Shown piece by piece: positions 1 to 8,194 of a DNA stretch of 64,000 nt. Every line of letters begins with the position of its first letter. The first letter of the stretch is position 1. The DNA lies in the NCBI RefSeq assembly GCF_000753735.1, contig NZ_JPIN01000013.1:88886-152885 (forward strand). The letters are read 5' to 3'. A program made the translations under genes and the position numbers. This DNA is from Pseudidiomarina atlantica. GTDB lineage: Bacteria; Pseudomonadota; Gammaproteobacteria; Enterobacterales; Alteromonadaceae. The notes beneath the pieces are model-generated. The model saw only the letters and a program-made list of their open reading frames with translations, had not been told where the DNA came from and ran no database searches.

Positions 1-1058
1 TGGTTTTGGATGGTGAACGGGAACTCTAGCAAACCATTAATTGAATCTTGCGCATGACCACGGCTTGAAGCTTGTTCAAACAGAATGCCAATCGCACCTT
101 GTACGTCTGGGTAGGTTGAGCCTTTACCTACGTAAAAGTCATCGAAGGCTTCCTCAGTGAAGTACAAACGACCTTGTTCATCGAGCGCTGCAGCATGACC
201 TTCAGCAAGTTTGGCGGTCAGTGTGACGTTCTCTTCAGGAGTGTTTGGATTACGTCGCGTCGGAATTCCAGGCTGGAAGAAGAAGGTGCTATCAGTTCCC
301 ATTTCATGGAAGTCAGTAAGTACGTTTGGTTTCCACTTTTGGAAGTTGACAATACGCGCCCGCGATTCAGGGTGTTGTAACAGCAACCAGTCGCGGTTCA
401 GGTCAAACCAGTAATGGTTGACGCGGCCGCGTGGCGTGCCTTGTACGTGCTCGCGGTGCTGCGGATCGCTGACCAGGTTTTGGCTACGATGCTGATTTGC
501 CCAATTGGCAAAGCGCGCTAGGCCGTCTGGGTTAAAGCTGGGATCGAGCAAAATAATCGAGTCGCGCAATACGGCTTCGATTTTCTCGCCTTGTGCCGCA
601 GCCAGGTAATAGGCGTAAAGCAAGGCAGCGTTACTGCCACTTGGTTCATCACCATGAATGCTATAGCCCATATACAGCACTAGTGGCGCAGTTTCTGGGT
701 CACCATCGCGGTTCGGGTCGGCAATCGCTAAGTGCGCATCACGGAGAGCGTCGATATTCTGATGATTCTCCGGCGTGGTGACCGTGATCAGCAATAAAGG
801 ACGCTGCTGGTGCGTGCGCCCAGTGTATTCAAGGCTAAAACGATCACTTTTTTCAGCGAGGATTTCCATGTAGCGGACCAGTTGATCATGGCGCACATGC
901 CATTCACCAACCTGATACCCCAACACTTCTTCTGGAGTTGGAATGCTGGGATCATAAGTCACGTCTTGCGGCAAATAATCTGCCAGCGAGAGTTTTGCTG
1001 CGCTGGCGCTGGTAGTGACCAGCAGCAAAGCAACGAAAAGCTGTTTTATCAAACGCAT
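1..1058 (-). CDS. Secreted M14-family zinc carboxypeptidase (C-terminus cut off by the window edge)
   Basis: I translated this reading frame from the minus strand; it stays open to position 1, so the C-terminal part is missing. Residues 1-20 form a signal peptide (MRLIKQLFVALLLVTTSASA), so the enzyme is exported. The M14 zinc site is visible: H135 and E138 in HGDE, and H251 in DFHEMG. The family signatures FNPDG (175-179) and DLNRDW (219-224) are also present. Family knowledge makes it a metallo-carboxypeptidase that trims C-terminal residues from peptides, probably for nutrition; the substrate is not readable. It is divergent from nfuA across a 143-bp gap. The fold assignment is firm; the exact peptide preference is unknown. 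Confidence 0.88.
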   Translation of the reverse strand, partial: MRLIKQLFVALLLVTTSASAAKLSLADYLPQDVTYDPSIPTPEEVLGYQVGEWHVRHDQLVRYMEILAEKSDRFSLEYTGRTHQQRPLLLITVTTPENHQNIDALRDAHLAIADPNRDGDPETAPLVLYMGYSIHGDEPSGSNAALLYAYYLAAAQGEKIEAVLRDSIILLDPSFNPDGLARFANWANQHRSQNLVSDPQHREHVQGTPRGRVNHYWFDLNRDWLLLQHPESRARIVNFQKWKPNVLTDFHEMGTDSTFFFQPGIPTRRNPNTPEENVTLTAKLAEGHAAALDEQGRLYFTEEAFDDFYVGKGSTYPDVQGAIGILFEQASSRGHAQDSINGLLEFPFTIQN

Positions 1059-1156
1059 AATCAAGTCCTAAGTGAATTATTATCGCTTTAACCTAGCAAA
1101 ATGCTGGCTTTCACCCAAGCAGCTTACTATGCAATGACCGATTTTTGCGATAAGAT

Positions 1157-1181
1157 ATACCTTACTAAATTACTCAAGTAT
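1157..1181 (+). promoter_or_regulatory. IscR type 1-like operator upstream of nfuA
   Basis: This 25-bp dyad reads ATACCTTACTAAA followed by TTACTCAAGTAT. Against the published type 1 IscR consensus (ATASYYGACTRWW, then WYAGTCRRSTAT), 23 of 25 positions agree. The two exceptions are the symmetric G of GACT and the G of AGTC. The site ends 20 bp before the nfuA start codon, and nfuA is an established IscR-regulated gene in E. coli. The match is read directly; regulation is inferred. Confidence 0.75.
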
Positions 1182-1201
1182 AGGAGTGAGGTGGTTAGCC
1201 C

Positions 1202-1780
1202 ATGATTCGTATTACAGAAAGCGCTCAAGCGCATTTTCGCAAATTACTTGCCGAACAACCGGATAACACGAATATCCGTGTGTTTGTGGTGAACCCGGGT
1301 ACCCCTACTGCAGAGTGTGGCGTGTCTTATTGTCCGCCAGATTCTGTTGAACCAGATGATGAAGTATTGCCATTTTCTGGCTTTGACGCAGTGGTGGACT
1401 CTGGTAGTGCACCGTTTTTGCAAGACGCCGTGATTGATTTTGAAGAACAAGAACTTGGCTCGCAGCTGACCTTGAAAGCACCTAACGCGAAAGCGCGTAA
1501 AGTTGCTGATGACGCACCGCTGATCGAACGTGTTGAGTACGTTATTCAAGCAGAGATCAACCCACAACTTGCCAACCATGGTGGTCGCGTTGCAGTGAAT
1601 CAAATCACTGATGACGGTTTTGCCATCTTGCAATTTGGTGGAGGTTGTAATGGTTGTAGTATGGTTGATGTGACGCTCAAAGAAGGCATTGAGAAAGAAT
1701 TGTTACAGCGCTTCCCTAGCGAATTAAAAGGCGTGAAGGACGTTACCGAGCACCAGCCTGGTGAACATTCGTACTATTAA
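1202..1780 (+). CDS. nfuA: Fe-S cluster carrier/biogenesis protein NfuA
   Basis: NfuA carries [4Fe-4S] clusters from the assembly machinery to target enzymes and matters under oxidative stress or iron limitation. The 192-residue length matches the family. The N-terminal half is a degenerate A-type (IscA-like) domain. The C-terminal half is the Nfu domain, with the cluster-binding pair C149 and C152 in GGGCNGCSM. The ATG follows a GA-rich ribosome binding stretch (AGGAGTGAGG). The gene stands alone, with an IscR-like operator just upstream, which fits Fe-S-responsive control. It is divergent from the secreted carboxypeptidase. Identification is firm. Confidence 0.96.
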   Translation: MIRITESAQAHFRKLLAEQPDNTNIRVFVVNPGTPTAECGVSYCPPDSVEPDDEVLPFSGFDAVVDSGSAPFLQDAVIDFEEQELGSQLTLKAPNAKARKVADDAPLIERVEYVIQAEINPQLANHGGRVAVNQITDDGFAILQFGGGCNGCSMVDVTLKEGIEKELLQRFPSELKGVKDVTEHQPGEHSYY

Positions 1781-1878
1781 GCGAGTGTAAAGATCGGAAG
1801 TTGTATAAGTAAAAAGTGATCCCAAACATTTTGTCCCTGCGTAGTGGAATTTGCCTATTACACGACGAGGAACAAATC

Positions 1879-3282
1879 ATGAATGGGATCACGAAATTTA
1901 GTATACCCGCGATTGCGGTTCTTATGCTAGCGGCTTGTGGTAGTGATAACGACGATCCAGTAGTGGTTGTCGAGCCACCACCACCGCCTCCGCCGCCAGC
2001 TTCAACTTACGTTCGTGTGCACCATGCAGTAGCGGACGCACCTGATGTGAATGTTTTAGTCAATGGTAACGCAGCACTTGAAGGCGTGCCGTTTGGCGCT
2101 TCATCGGAAGTACTCGAACTCGAAGAAGCCTCTTACAGTATCCAAGTCGACGGTATTTTACCTGATGGCTCAACTGCGACCGTGATTGGTCCGGCTGACG
2201 TCGATCTGGGTGGCGACATGCGCTATGAAGTCTTTGCTGTGGGTAAAGTAAGCGATGGCAGTATCCAGCCGTTGATTTTTGCCAACGATTTTTCTGCGGT
2301 AACAGCAGGCAATGCGCGTGTGGAAGTTGTGCATGCGGCACCAGATGCTCCAGCGGTTGATATTTTCGTCACTGCACCAGGCGCCGATCTGAGCGCTGAA
2401 GCAGCCGTCACAACACTCGCGTTCCTTGATAACTCAGGCCAAGTCGAAGTCCCGGCCGGTGAATACCAGATCCGTGTGACTGTCGCTGGTGAGCCAGCTT
2501 CAGTGGTCTATGACAGCGGCGCAGTAACCTTGCCCGATGGCGCAGATTTAGTGGTTGCAGCAGTGGCTAACACCATGACTGGCGCATCACCTATCGCGTT
2601 GCAAATCGCCGATGGCTCAGGTGCAACCGTGTTACCTGACGTCAATGCGGGTGCCGACATTCGTGTGGTCCATGCCAGCGCAGACGCGCCTGCCGTGGAT
2701 GTAACGGTCAATAATGCTGCCAGCCCAGCGATTGCCGACCTTGCGTTTTTAGACGCGACTGGTTTCATCAACTTACCTGCTGCAGACTATCTGATTGATG
2801 TTGCCGCGGCTGGTGGTGACCCTGTGGTTCTAGATGATGTCCCGCTAGCGCTGTCTACCAGTGACAAATTGAGCGTCTATGCAGTTGGTGCACTGGGTGA
2901 TGGTTCGTTGACTCTTGCAGCTGTTACCGACATGCAGCGTCGCGTCAGTACTGAAGCACAAATTCAGTTGGTCCACGCTTCTCCAAGCGCAGGTGATGTC
3001 GATATTTACGTCACTGCGACGGATGATATCAGCGAAGCGCAGCCAGCTTTCTCGGCAGTGCCGTTTAATCCAGAAGCTTTGGCATCGACAGGCTATGTAT
3101 CATTGTTGCCAGGCGACTACGTGGTCACAGTGACCTTGGCAGGTACCAAAACTGCAGCGATCGGTCCGATCCCACTGACCCTTGAAGGGGGTGGTATTTA
3201 CACCGCCGCAGCAGTAGACATGACAGGTGGCGGTCTGCCTCCGCAGCTGATCTTGTTAGATGACTTGGCGCCGGCGCAGTAA
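1879..3282 (+). CDS. DUF4397-repeat lipoprotein
   Basis: This 467-residue protein starts with a lipoprotein signal (MNGITKFSIPAIAVLMLAAC); the lipidated residue is Cys20. The residue after Cys20 is Gly, not Asp, so outer-membrane sorting is expected by the Lol rule. A run of eight prolines (33-40) follows as a linker. Four related blocks then start near residues 44, 146, 260 and 361, each opening with a VxVVHASADAPAVDV-like motif, the hallmark of DUF4397 beta-sandwich domains. The ATG is preceded by GACGAGGAAC; an upstream in-frame ATG at 1816 would destroy the lipoprotein signal. The function of DUF4397 proteins is not known to me; a surface or adhesive role is speculation. An 11-bp terminator hairpin lies 45 bp after the stop. 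Confidence 0.85.
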   Translation: MNGITKFSIPAIAVLMLAACGSDNDDPVVVVEPPPPPPPPASTYVRVHHAVADAPDVNVLVNGNAALEGVPFGASSEVLELEEASYSIQVDGILPDGSTATVIGPADVDLGGDMRYEVFAVGKVSDGSIQPLIFANDFSAVTAGNARVEVVHAAPDAPAVDIFVTAPGADLSAEAAVTTLAFLDNSGQVEVPAGEYQIRVTVAGEPASVVYDSGAVTLPDGADLVVAAVANTMTGASPIALQIADGSGATVLPDVNAGADIRVVHASADAPAVDVTVNNAASPAIADLAFLDATGFINLPAADYLIDVAAAGGDPVVLDDVPLALSTSDKLSVYAVGALGDGSLTLAAVTDMQRRVSTEAQIQLVHASPSAGDVDIYVTATDDISEAQPAFSAVPFNPEALASTGYVSLLPGDYVVTVTLAGTKTAAIGPIPLTLEGGGIYTAAAVDMTGGGLPPQLILLDDLAPAQ

Positions 3283-4617
3283 GTAAACATACTGACTTAC
3301 GCCACGCGCAAGTAAAAAAAGACTCAATGCCAACCACAGACCGTGGTTGGCATTTTCTTTGGTAAACCACCACTGGCCTGCGATTGCAAGTGGGGCGAAC
3401 ACGAGCAACGCGCTCACCGCCATAGTGTCGCGCATCGCACGCGCCCAACCTAAACCAATAAAAACGCCATCGAAATAATAGCTCCAATGGCCAAGTAGGG
3501 GGACCACATAAATCCACGGCAGGTAAACTTCTGCAGTGGCGATGACCTCAGGTAAATCGGTCAGTAGCTGGACAATAGAGCTGCCAAAGCCCCAAAACAA
3601 AGCACTATAAATGACCGCAAAAATGAGTGACCAAATGAGTGTAAGACGCAGCCAATAACGTACTTCAGCACGATTTTTTCGCCCGACTGCGGCACCGGCG
3701 AGTGCTTCGACAGCATAGGCAATACCATCTAACCCGAGTGAAATAAGCATCAAAAACTGCATTAATACCGCGTTGACGGCTACGTATAAATCGCCAAAGC
3801 GGGCGGCATAACCGGTCATGGTTGCCATACAAAGCTGCAGTAACAGCGAGCGAATGAAAACATCGCGATTCATGCCAAAGAACGTCGCAAAGTAAACACG
3901 CTCAAATTGCCAATGCTGGGGCTTTGGGAGTAAATCACGCAACATCCAAAGACCCAATAGTGCCGTGCTCATTTCAGCGGTAACCGATGCCCAAGCAGCA
4001 CCGGCGACATTCATATTGAGCCCCAAAATCAAGATAACGTCAGCAACGACATTAACGGCGTTGGTAAAAATAACCAGTATCATCGCTTGCTTGCTCTGTT
4101 GCCGTCCAAGCAACACACCCAAAACAACCAAGTTAATAAGCGCTGCAGGCGCTGCCCACAATCGTATATCGATATATTGCGTTGCGTAGTGTTTGAGATC
4201 TGCAGAGGGCGCAATAATCCACCAAGCAAAATCCGTAATCAGCGGGCTTGCAAGCAGAATCAGCAGTCCCAGAACAACGGCAAAGCCAATCGCATGCAGT
4301 ACTATACGGCGTTGCTCACTGACATTTTCGCGCCCGAAAGAGCGTGCAATTTCGCCAGTTGTGGTCATCCGTAAGAAAATAGCGAGCAAGAAGATAAAAC
4401 TTACTACCATAGCGCCAAGTGCTACTGCACTCAGGTAGATCGCGTCGGGTAGATGCCCTATGATGGCAGTATCTACCAGCCCTAGCAGTGGGGCGGCAAT
4501 ATTCGAAATGATCATAGGTAGCGCGATGGCAATAATCCGCTGATGCGCCGACCAGCTTCCCCAAAATCGATGGAGGTCCGTAATGCGAGCGTTGGGATTT
4601 GGCTTACTTTGGCTCAT
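3256..4617 (-). CDS. dinF: MATE-family efflux transporter, DinF type
   Basis: A 453-residue polytopic membrane protein with about 12 hydrophobic helices, the usual length of MATE exporters that swap Na+ or H+ for cationic drugs. The N-terminal stretch (ALPMIISNIAAPLLGLVDTA, then IIGHL) closely resembles E. coli DinF. In E. coli dinF lies directly behind lexA; here it sits 10 kb away, and no LexA box is visible at its start, so SOS control is doubtful. Its 5' end overlaps the divergent deacetylase gene by 35 bp. Its 3' end overlaps the DUF4397 gene by 27 bp and contains that gene's terminator on the other strand. The substrate is unknown. Confidence 0.87.
   Translation of the reverse strand: MSQSKPNPNARITDLHRFWGSWSAHQRIIAIALPMIISNIAAPLLGLVDTAIIGHLPDAIYLSAVALGAMVVSFIFLLAIFLRMTTTGEIARSFGRENVSEQRRIVLHAIGFAVVLGLLILLASPLITDFAWWIIAPSADLKHYATQYIDIRLWAAPAALINLVVLGVLLGRQQSKQAMILVIFTNAVNVVADVILILGLNMNVAGAAWASVTAEMSTALLGLWMLRDLLPKPQHWQFERVYFATFFGMNRDVFIRSLLLQLCMATMTGYAARFGDLYVAVNAVLMQFLMLISLGLDGIAYAVEALAGAAVGRKNRAEVRYWLRLTLIWSLIFAVIYSALFWGFGSSIVQLLTDLPEVIATAEVYLPWIYVVPLLGHWSYYFDGVFIGLGWARAMRDTMAVSALLVFAPLAIAGQWWFTKENANHGLWLALSLFLLARGVSQYVYLLRRRQVI
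3327..3360 (+). terminator. Rho-independent terminator of the DUF4397 gene, inside dinF
   Basis: A perfect 11-bp stem, ATGCCAACCAC / GTGGTTGGCAT, encloses a 5-nt loop (AGACC) and is followed by TTTCTTT on the plus strand. It is 45 bp downstream of the DUF4397 stop codon and lies wholly within the C-terminal codons of the opposing dinF gene. Shape and polarity fit an intrinsic terminator for the plus-strand transcript. Confidence 0.85.
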
Positions 4618-5635
4618 TCTTGTTCCGTTCAGTCATGCTGCTGAGCATGGAGTGGTGGTGCTACAATATCATCATGTAGGTGATGATACACCGCGGGTTA
4701 CCTCAGTTACAGCGGCTGAGTTGGAGCAACATTTCGCTTACCTTAAAGAGCATGACTATAAGGTGGTTTCGCTTACTGAGGCAAAGGAATTGTTAGCGCA
4801 AGAGCAGGTTCCCGACAAATTGGTCAGCATTACCTTCGATGATGGTTGGCGTAACGTTTACGACAATGGCCTTGAGATTTTCAAAAAATACCGTTATCCC
4901 TTCACCATTTTTGTGAATCCTTACCTGATGGAGCAAACCCCACGAATTTATATGAGCTGGGAGCAACTTCGTGAGTTGACTGAATATGGTGCAACTATCG
5001 CCAATCATTCACAATTTCATGAACACATGACTTGGCGTGACATAGGACAAGACGAAGCCGCATGGCAGCAACGTCAACTCACGGCGATAGTTGAGGCGCA
5101 GCGAGTGATAGATGACGAACTTGGTTCGCCACAGCCGCGGCTGTTTGCCTATCCGTACGGTGAATATGATGCCAAGTTAGCGAAGCTGCTCGCAGAGCAG
5201 GACTTTCTGGCTTTCGGTCAACATTCCGGGCCCTGGGGCCGGTACACTAAAGCGACTGAAATTCCACGTTTTCCAGCCTCGGCAAATTATGCCAACTTAG
5301 ACACGCTAAAGACAAAAATAGGCAGTTTGCCATTACCAGTGACAGCTCATGAACCGGCTGAAATGGAAGTCGCGTCTGACGTCGAAGAGGTAAATGTTCG
5401 GTTACACATTGCCGTTAGCGATGATGTGCAGCTGCAACGTATAAACTGCTTTTATCAGGGCGACGTGATACAGCCAAATGTGGATGATGAAGGTATAGAA
5501 CTAACCTTGTCACAACCACCGATTGGGCGCTCAAGAGTCAATTGCACTTTACCAAGTCGCTCGCTATCAGGTCGATTTTACTGGTACTCGGTGCCGTTAG
5601 TGCGCCCCAATGAACAGGGGCGCTGGCCAGATTAG
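4583..5635 (+). CDS. Secreted polysaccharide deacetylase family protein
   Basis: A 350-residue protein with a signal peptide (residues 1-19, ending FSHAA). The NodB/PgaB-type deacetylase fold follows, with the catalytic TFDDGW motif near residues 84-89 and a metal-site NHSQFHEH motif near 139-146. YPYGEYD around 190 is the third conserved motif. The last ~90 residues form an extra beta-rich region. Such enzymes remove acetyl groups from N-acetylated glycans (chitin, peptidoglycan or poly-N-acetylglucosamine); the substrate cannot be told here. GGAGG precedes the ATG by 7 nt, supporting the start even though it overlaps the divergent dinF start by 35 bp. It is convergent with the SCO gene, with a 4-bp overlap. 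Confidence 0.85.
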   Translation: MRALGFGLLWLILVPFSHAAEHGVVVLQYHHVGDDTPRVTSVTAAELEQHFAYLKEHDYKVVSLTEAKELLAQEQVPDKLVSITFDDGWRNVYDNGLEIFKKYRYPFTIFVNPYLMEQTPRIYMSWEQLRELTEYGATIANHSQFHEHMTWRDIGQDEAAWQQRQLTAIVEAQRVIDDELGSPQPRLFAYPYGEYDAKLAKLLAEQDFLAFGQHSGPWGRYTKATEIPRFPASANYANLDTLKTKIGSLPLPVTAHEPAEMEVASDVEEVNVRLHIAVSDDVQLQRINCFYQGDVIQPNVDDEGIELTLSQPPIGRSRVNCTLPSRSLSGRFYWYSVPLVRPNEQGRWPD

Positions 5636-6255
5636 TTGTATTGCGAGGCAATAATTTGAAAGTCATCGATCATCTGCTGGGTATCCACCACAGGGAGTTG
5701 TCCCGGTTGATGATCGGCTTTAAAGATAGCGTGCCGCTGCCCCTCTGGATTGATCAAGACAATCGCTGAGCTGTGATTAACGAGGTAATCAACTTCGCCT
5801 TCTTCTGGAATTGAGTACATCAAGCCCAAACCGTTGACAAATGGATAGAGGTCTTTGTGCTCAGCTCGAACGCCGACAAATTCGCTGCCAAAATAAGATG
5901 CATAAGCTTCGAGCTTTGCCAATGTATCGCGCTGTGGATCAACACTAATCATCCAAACACGAACTGGGCGATCACTTGCGCTCTTGAGCACAGGCATCGC
6001 TTTGCCTAAATCAGCCATAGTTGTAGGGCAGATATCAGGACAAGAGGTGTAACCGGTAAACAAAAAGGTCCATTGGCCGGTCAAATCAGCATTTGCCAGT
6101 TGACCGCCAGTATGTGCCTGCAGCATAAACGGATTCAGGTCGCGAGGTGGGTTATAAACTAGCGCCCGAGGCTCCTCTTTAGGGAGACCGTTGTAGATCA
6201 CAACACCAGCAACGAGCGCCACAATAGCAATAAGGGTCACAAGAAGTTTTTGCAT
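5632..6255 (-). CDS. SCO1/SenC-family copper chaperone for cytochrome oxidase
   Basis: SCO proteins deliver copper to, or reduce, the CuA site of cytochrome c oxidase subunit II. This 207-residue protein has an N-terminal membrane anchor (residues 5-22) and a periplasmic thioredoxin-like domain. The copper ligands are all present: C72 and C76 in TSCPDIC, and H161 in VNHSSA. It is the last gene of the minus-strand oxidase assembly run, 3 bp behind cyoE, with GAGGT before its ATG. The context fits CuA maturation of the adjacent CoxB. Its 3' end overlaps the deacetylase gene by 4 bp. Confidence 0.93.
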   Translation of the reverse strand: MQKLLVTLIAIVALVAGVVIYNGLPKEEPRALVYNPPRDLNPFMLQAHTGGQLANADLTGQWTFLFTGYTSCPDICPTTMADLGKAMPVLKSASDRPVRVWMISVDPQRDTLAKLEAYASYFGSEFVGVRAEHKDLYPFVNGLGLMYSIPEEGEVDYLVNHSSAIVLINPEGQRHAIFKADHQPGQLPVVDTQQMIDDFQIIASQYN

Positions 6256-6258
6256 GAA

Positions 6259-7167
6259 TTACCTCACTAACGGCAGTGCGGGTGTAACTGCATAATGGTC
6301 CACTAACAATAGCACAAACAATACCATTAAGTGCCAAATCGAAAAGGTGAACATCTTATAGGCAGTCGTCTTAGTTGGTGCGAATTTGAGTTTCCATGCA
6401 TAACCTAGAAACCAAACACTGAGAATACTCGAACCGATCAAATAGATGATTCCAGACATACCTACAATATAGGGTAGCAAACAAATAATCGCGAGCAGAA
6501 TGGTATAGAGCAGAATCAGTGTTTTGGTGAACTCGATACCGTGGGTGACCGGTAACATTGGGATTTCTGCTTTGGCATAATCTTTCGCACGGTGCACGGC
6601 TAAAGCCCAAAAATGAGGCGGCGTCCAAGTAAATACGATCATCACGAGTAAAATTGCATGAGGATGAATTTCGTTAGTAACTGCTGTCCAGCCTAGCAGT
6701 GGCGGAGCGGCGCCGGCGAGACCGCCAATGACGATGTTTTGCGGTGTGGCTCGCTTCAGGTACATGGTGTAAACAATGGCGTAGCCAATCAGGCTGGCAA
6801 AGGTTAGCCACGCGGTCAACATATTCACCCACAAGGCCAGCACGACGAAGCCGAGCAAGCCGATAACTGCTGCGAAGCTCAGCACATGGCGTGGTGATAG
6901 CGCGCCTGATGGCAGGGGGCGACGCAAGGTACGCGCCATTTTCGCGTCAATATGACGGTCTACTAAGTGATTCACGGCTGCTGCCGAACCGGACATCAGA
7001 CCAATGCCGATCATCGCCGGTACGACAATTTGCCAGCCAACCCACACCGGGCTCGCCAAGGCGATGCCTACCAAGGCCGTAAGCAGTAGCAATAGCACTA
7101 CGCGCGGCTTGGTAAGCTCTAAGTAATCGCGCCAATGCGCGTGTTTCTTATACGTCATCTCTGTCAT
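6259..7167 (-). CDS. cyoE: Protoheme IX farnesyltransferase (heme O synthase)
   Basis: An integral membrane prenyltransferase of the UbiA superfamily that attaches a farnesyl group to heme B to make heme O, the precursor of heme A. At 302 residues it has the family length. The diphosphate/Mg motif NxxxDxxxD is N66, D70, D74 (NHLVDRHID); the second polar motif is [14 protein letters not shown] lies 8-9 bp before the chosen ATG; an in-frame ATG three codons later is possible. It lies between ctaA and the SCO gene, so heme O is handed to heme A synthase made from the same locus. The symbol ctaB would be equally valid. Confidence 0.95.
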   Translation of the reverse strand: MTEMTYKKHAHWRDYLELTKPRVVLLLLLTALVGIALASPVWVGWQIVVPAMIGIGLMSGSAAAVNHLVDRHIDAKMARTLRRPLPSGALSPRHVLSFAAVIGLLGFVVLALWVNMLTAWLTFASLIGYAIVYTMYLKRATPQNIVIGGLAGAAPPLLGWTAVTNEIHPHAILLVMIVFTWTPPHFWALAVHRAKDYAKAEIPMLPVTHGIEFTKTLILLYTILLAIICLLPYIVGMSGIIYLIGSSILSVWFLGYAWKLKFAPTKTTAYKMFTFSIWHLMVLFVLLLVDHYAVTPALPLVR

Positions 7168-7206
7168 ACAACTAACTTCCTTCTCGAGCGCTTATTATTA
7201 TGATTT

Positions 7207-8190
7207 TTAAGCGTTACGCGCGAGTTTGTAATTCAAGCCAACAAGGCTTAAGAGTAAAAGAGCACCAAATAGGTTATGTGCAACAGCAACACTTAGCGGC
7301 AGCATGAAAATAACATTGCTCAGTCCTAGTGCGACTTGCACGATAAGCGCTAAGGTGACCCAATTTAAAGTGCCTTTGATGACACTTGATTGCGCGGTTT
7401 TGTAGCCACGCAACAACATCAATCCCACTACCACAATGGTTACAATGGCGCCTATACGATGAGCGACATGCATGGTCATGCGTTCGGCATAGTCGTGCGC
7501 GCCGTACTGGTAAGTCACTGCCTCTGGTACCGAGAAAGCGCCCGCGATATCGAGTTGTTCACTCCAGTTGCCTTCGCAAATTGGTAGTTCAGTGCAGGCT
7601 AGTGCTGCGTAATTGGCGGCTACCCACCCCCCCAACGCAATTTGCATGAACACAACGACAAGTGCGAAGAAGGCTAAACCAGCGAGCTTACGCGCTTTGG
7701 GATCGCCGAGTGGAATATGCACACGCTGAAGCCGTAACCGCAGTAAATACAACAACGACAAAGTGGTAAAGCCGCCGAGCAAATGTCCCATAACCACTAA
7801 CGGCTGCAGGTTCATGGTCACGGTCCACATGCCAAGTGCGGCTTGAAAGGTCACCAATGCTAATAAGAATAGTGGTAATTTGAGCGGAGTTTCCGGATGC
7901 TTGCGCACGCGCACCATAGCGGTAATGGCAATGATAAGAATTAGAATCCCTAAAATGCCCGCGGCATAGCGATGTACCATCTCATTCCAGGCTTTGTGAT
8001 GTTCAAGCGGAGCATCGGGGAAGAGTGCTTGTGCAGCCGCAGCTTTTTCTTCATCAACCGGCACTGTAAGGTGACCATAGCAGCCTGGCCAATCAGGGCA
8101 CCCCAGACCTGCGTCAGTAAGACGCGTGTAAGCACCGAGGATAATCACCACCAAAGCAAAAAGAATACTGAAGTTGACTAGTGTCCGCAT
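7207..8190 (-). CDS. ctaA: Heme A synthase
   Basis: CtaA oxidises the C8 methyl of heme O to a formyl group, giving heme A for the aa3-type oxidase. The 327-residue protein has about eight transmembrane helices in two four-helix halves. The conserved histidines are visible in HKAWNEMVHRYAAG, MTMHVAHRIGA and VAVAHNLFG. The cysteine pair of the first periplasmic loop is in GCPDWPGCYG. I chose the ATG at 8190 over the in-frame TTG at 8202 because it starts 4 bp after the upstream stop. It follows the small CxxxC protein gene and precedes cyoE. Confidence 0.94.
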   Translation of the reverse strand: MRTLVNFSILFALVVIILGAYTRLTDAGLGCPDWPGCYGHLTVPVDEEKAAAAQALFPDAPLEHHKAWNEMVHRYAAGILGILILIIAITAMVRVRKHPETPLKLPLFLLALVTFQAALGMWTVTMNLQPLVVMGHLLGGFTTLSLLYLLRLRLQRVHIPLGDPKARKLAGLAFFALVVVFMQIALGGWVAANYAALACTELPICEGNWSEQLDIAGAFSVPEAVTYQYGAHDYAERMTMHVAHRIGAIVTIVVVGLMLLRGYKTAQSSVIKGTLNWVTLALIVQVALGLSNVIFMLPLSVAVAHNLFGALLLLSLVGLNYKLARNA

Positions 8191-8194
8191 GGCA

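Noticed and set aside
4617..4640. LexA box upstream of dinF
   Set aside because: I looked for CTGT-N8-ACAG near the dinF start because dinF is SOS-controlled in E. coli; none is present.
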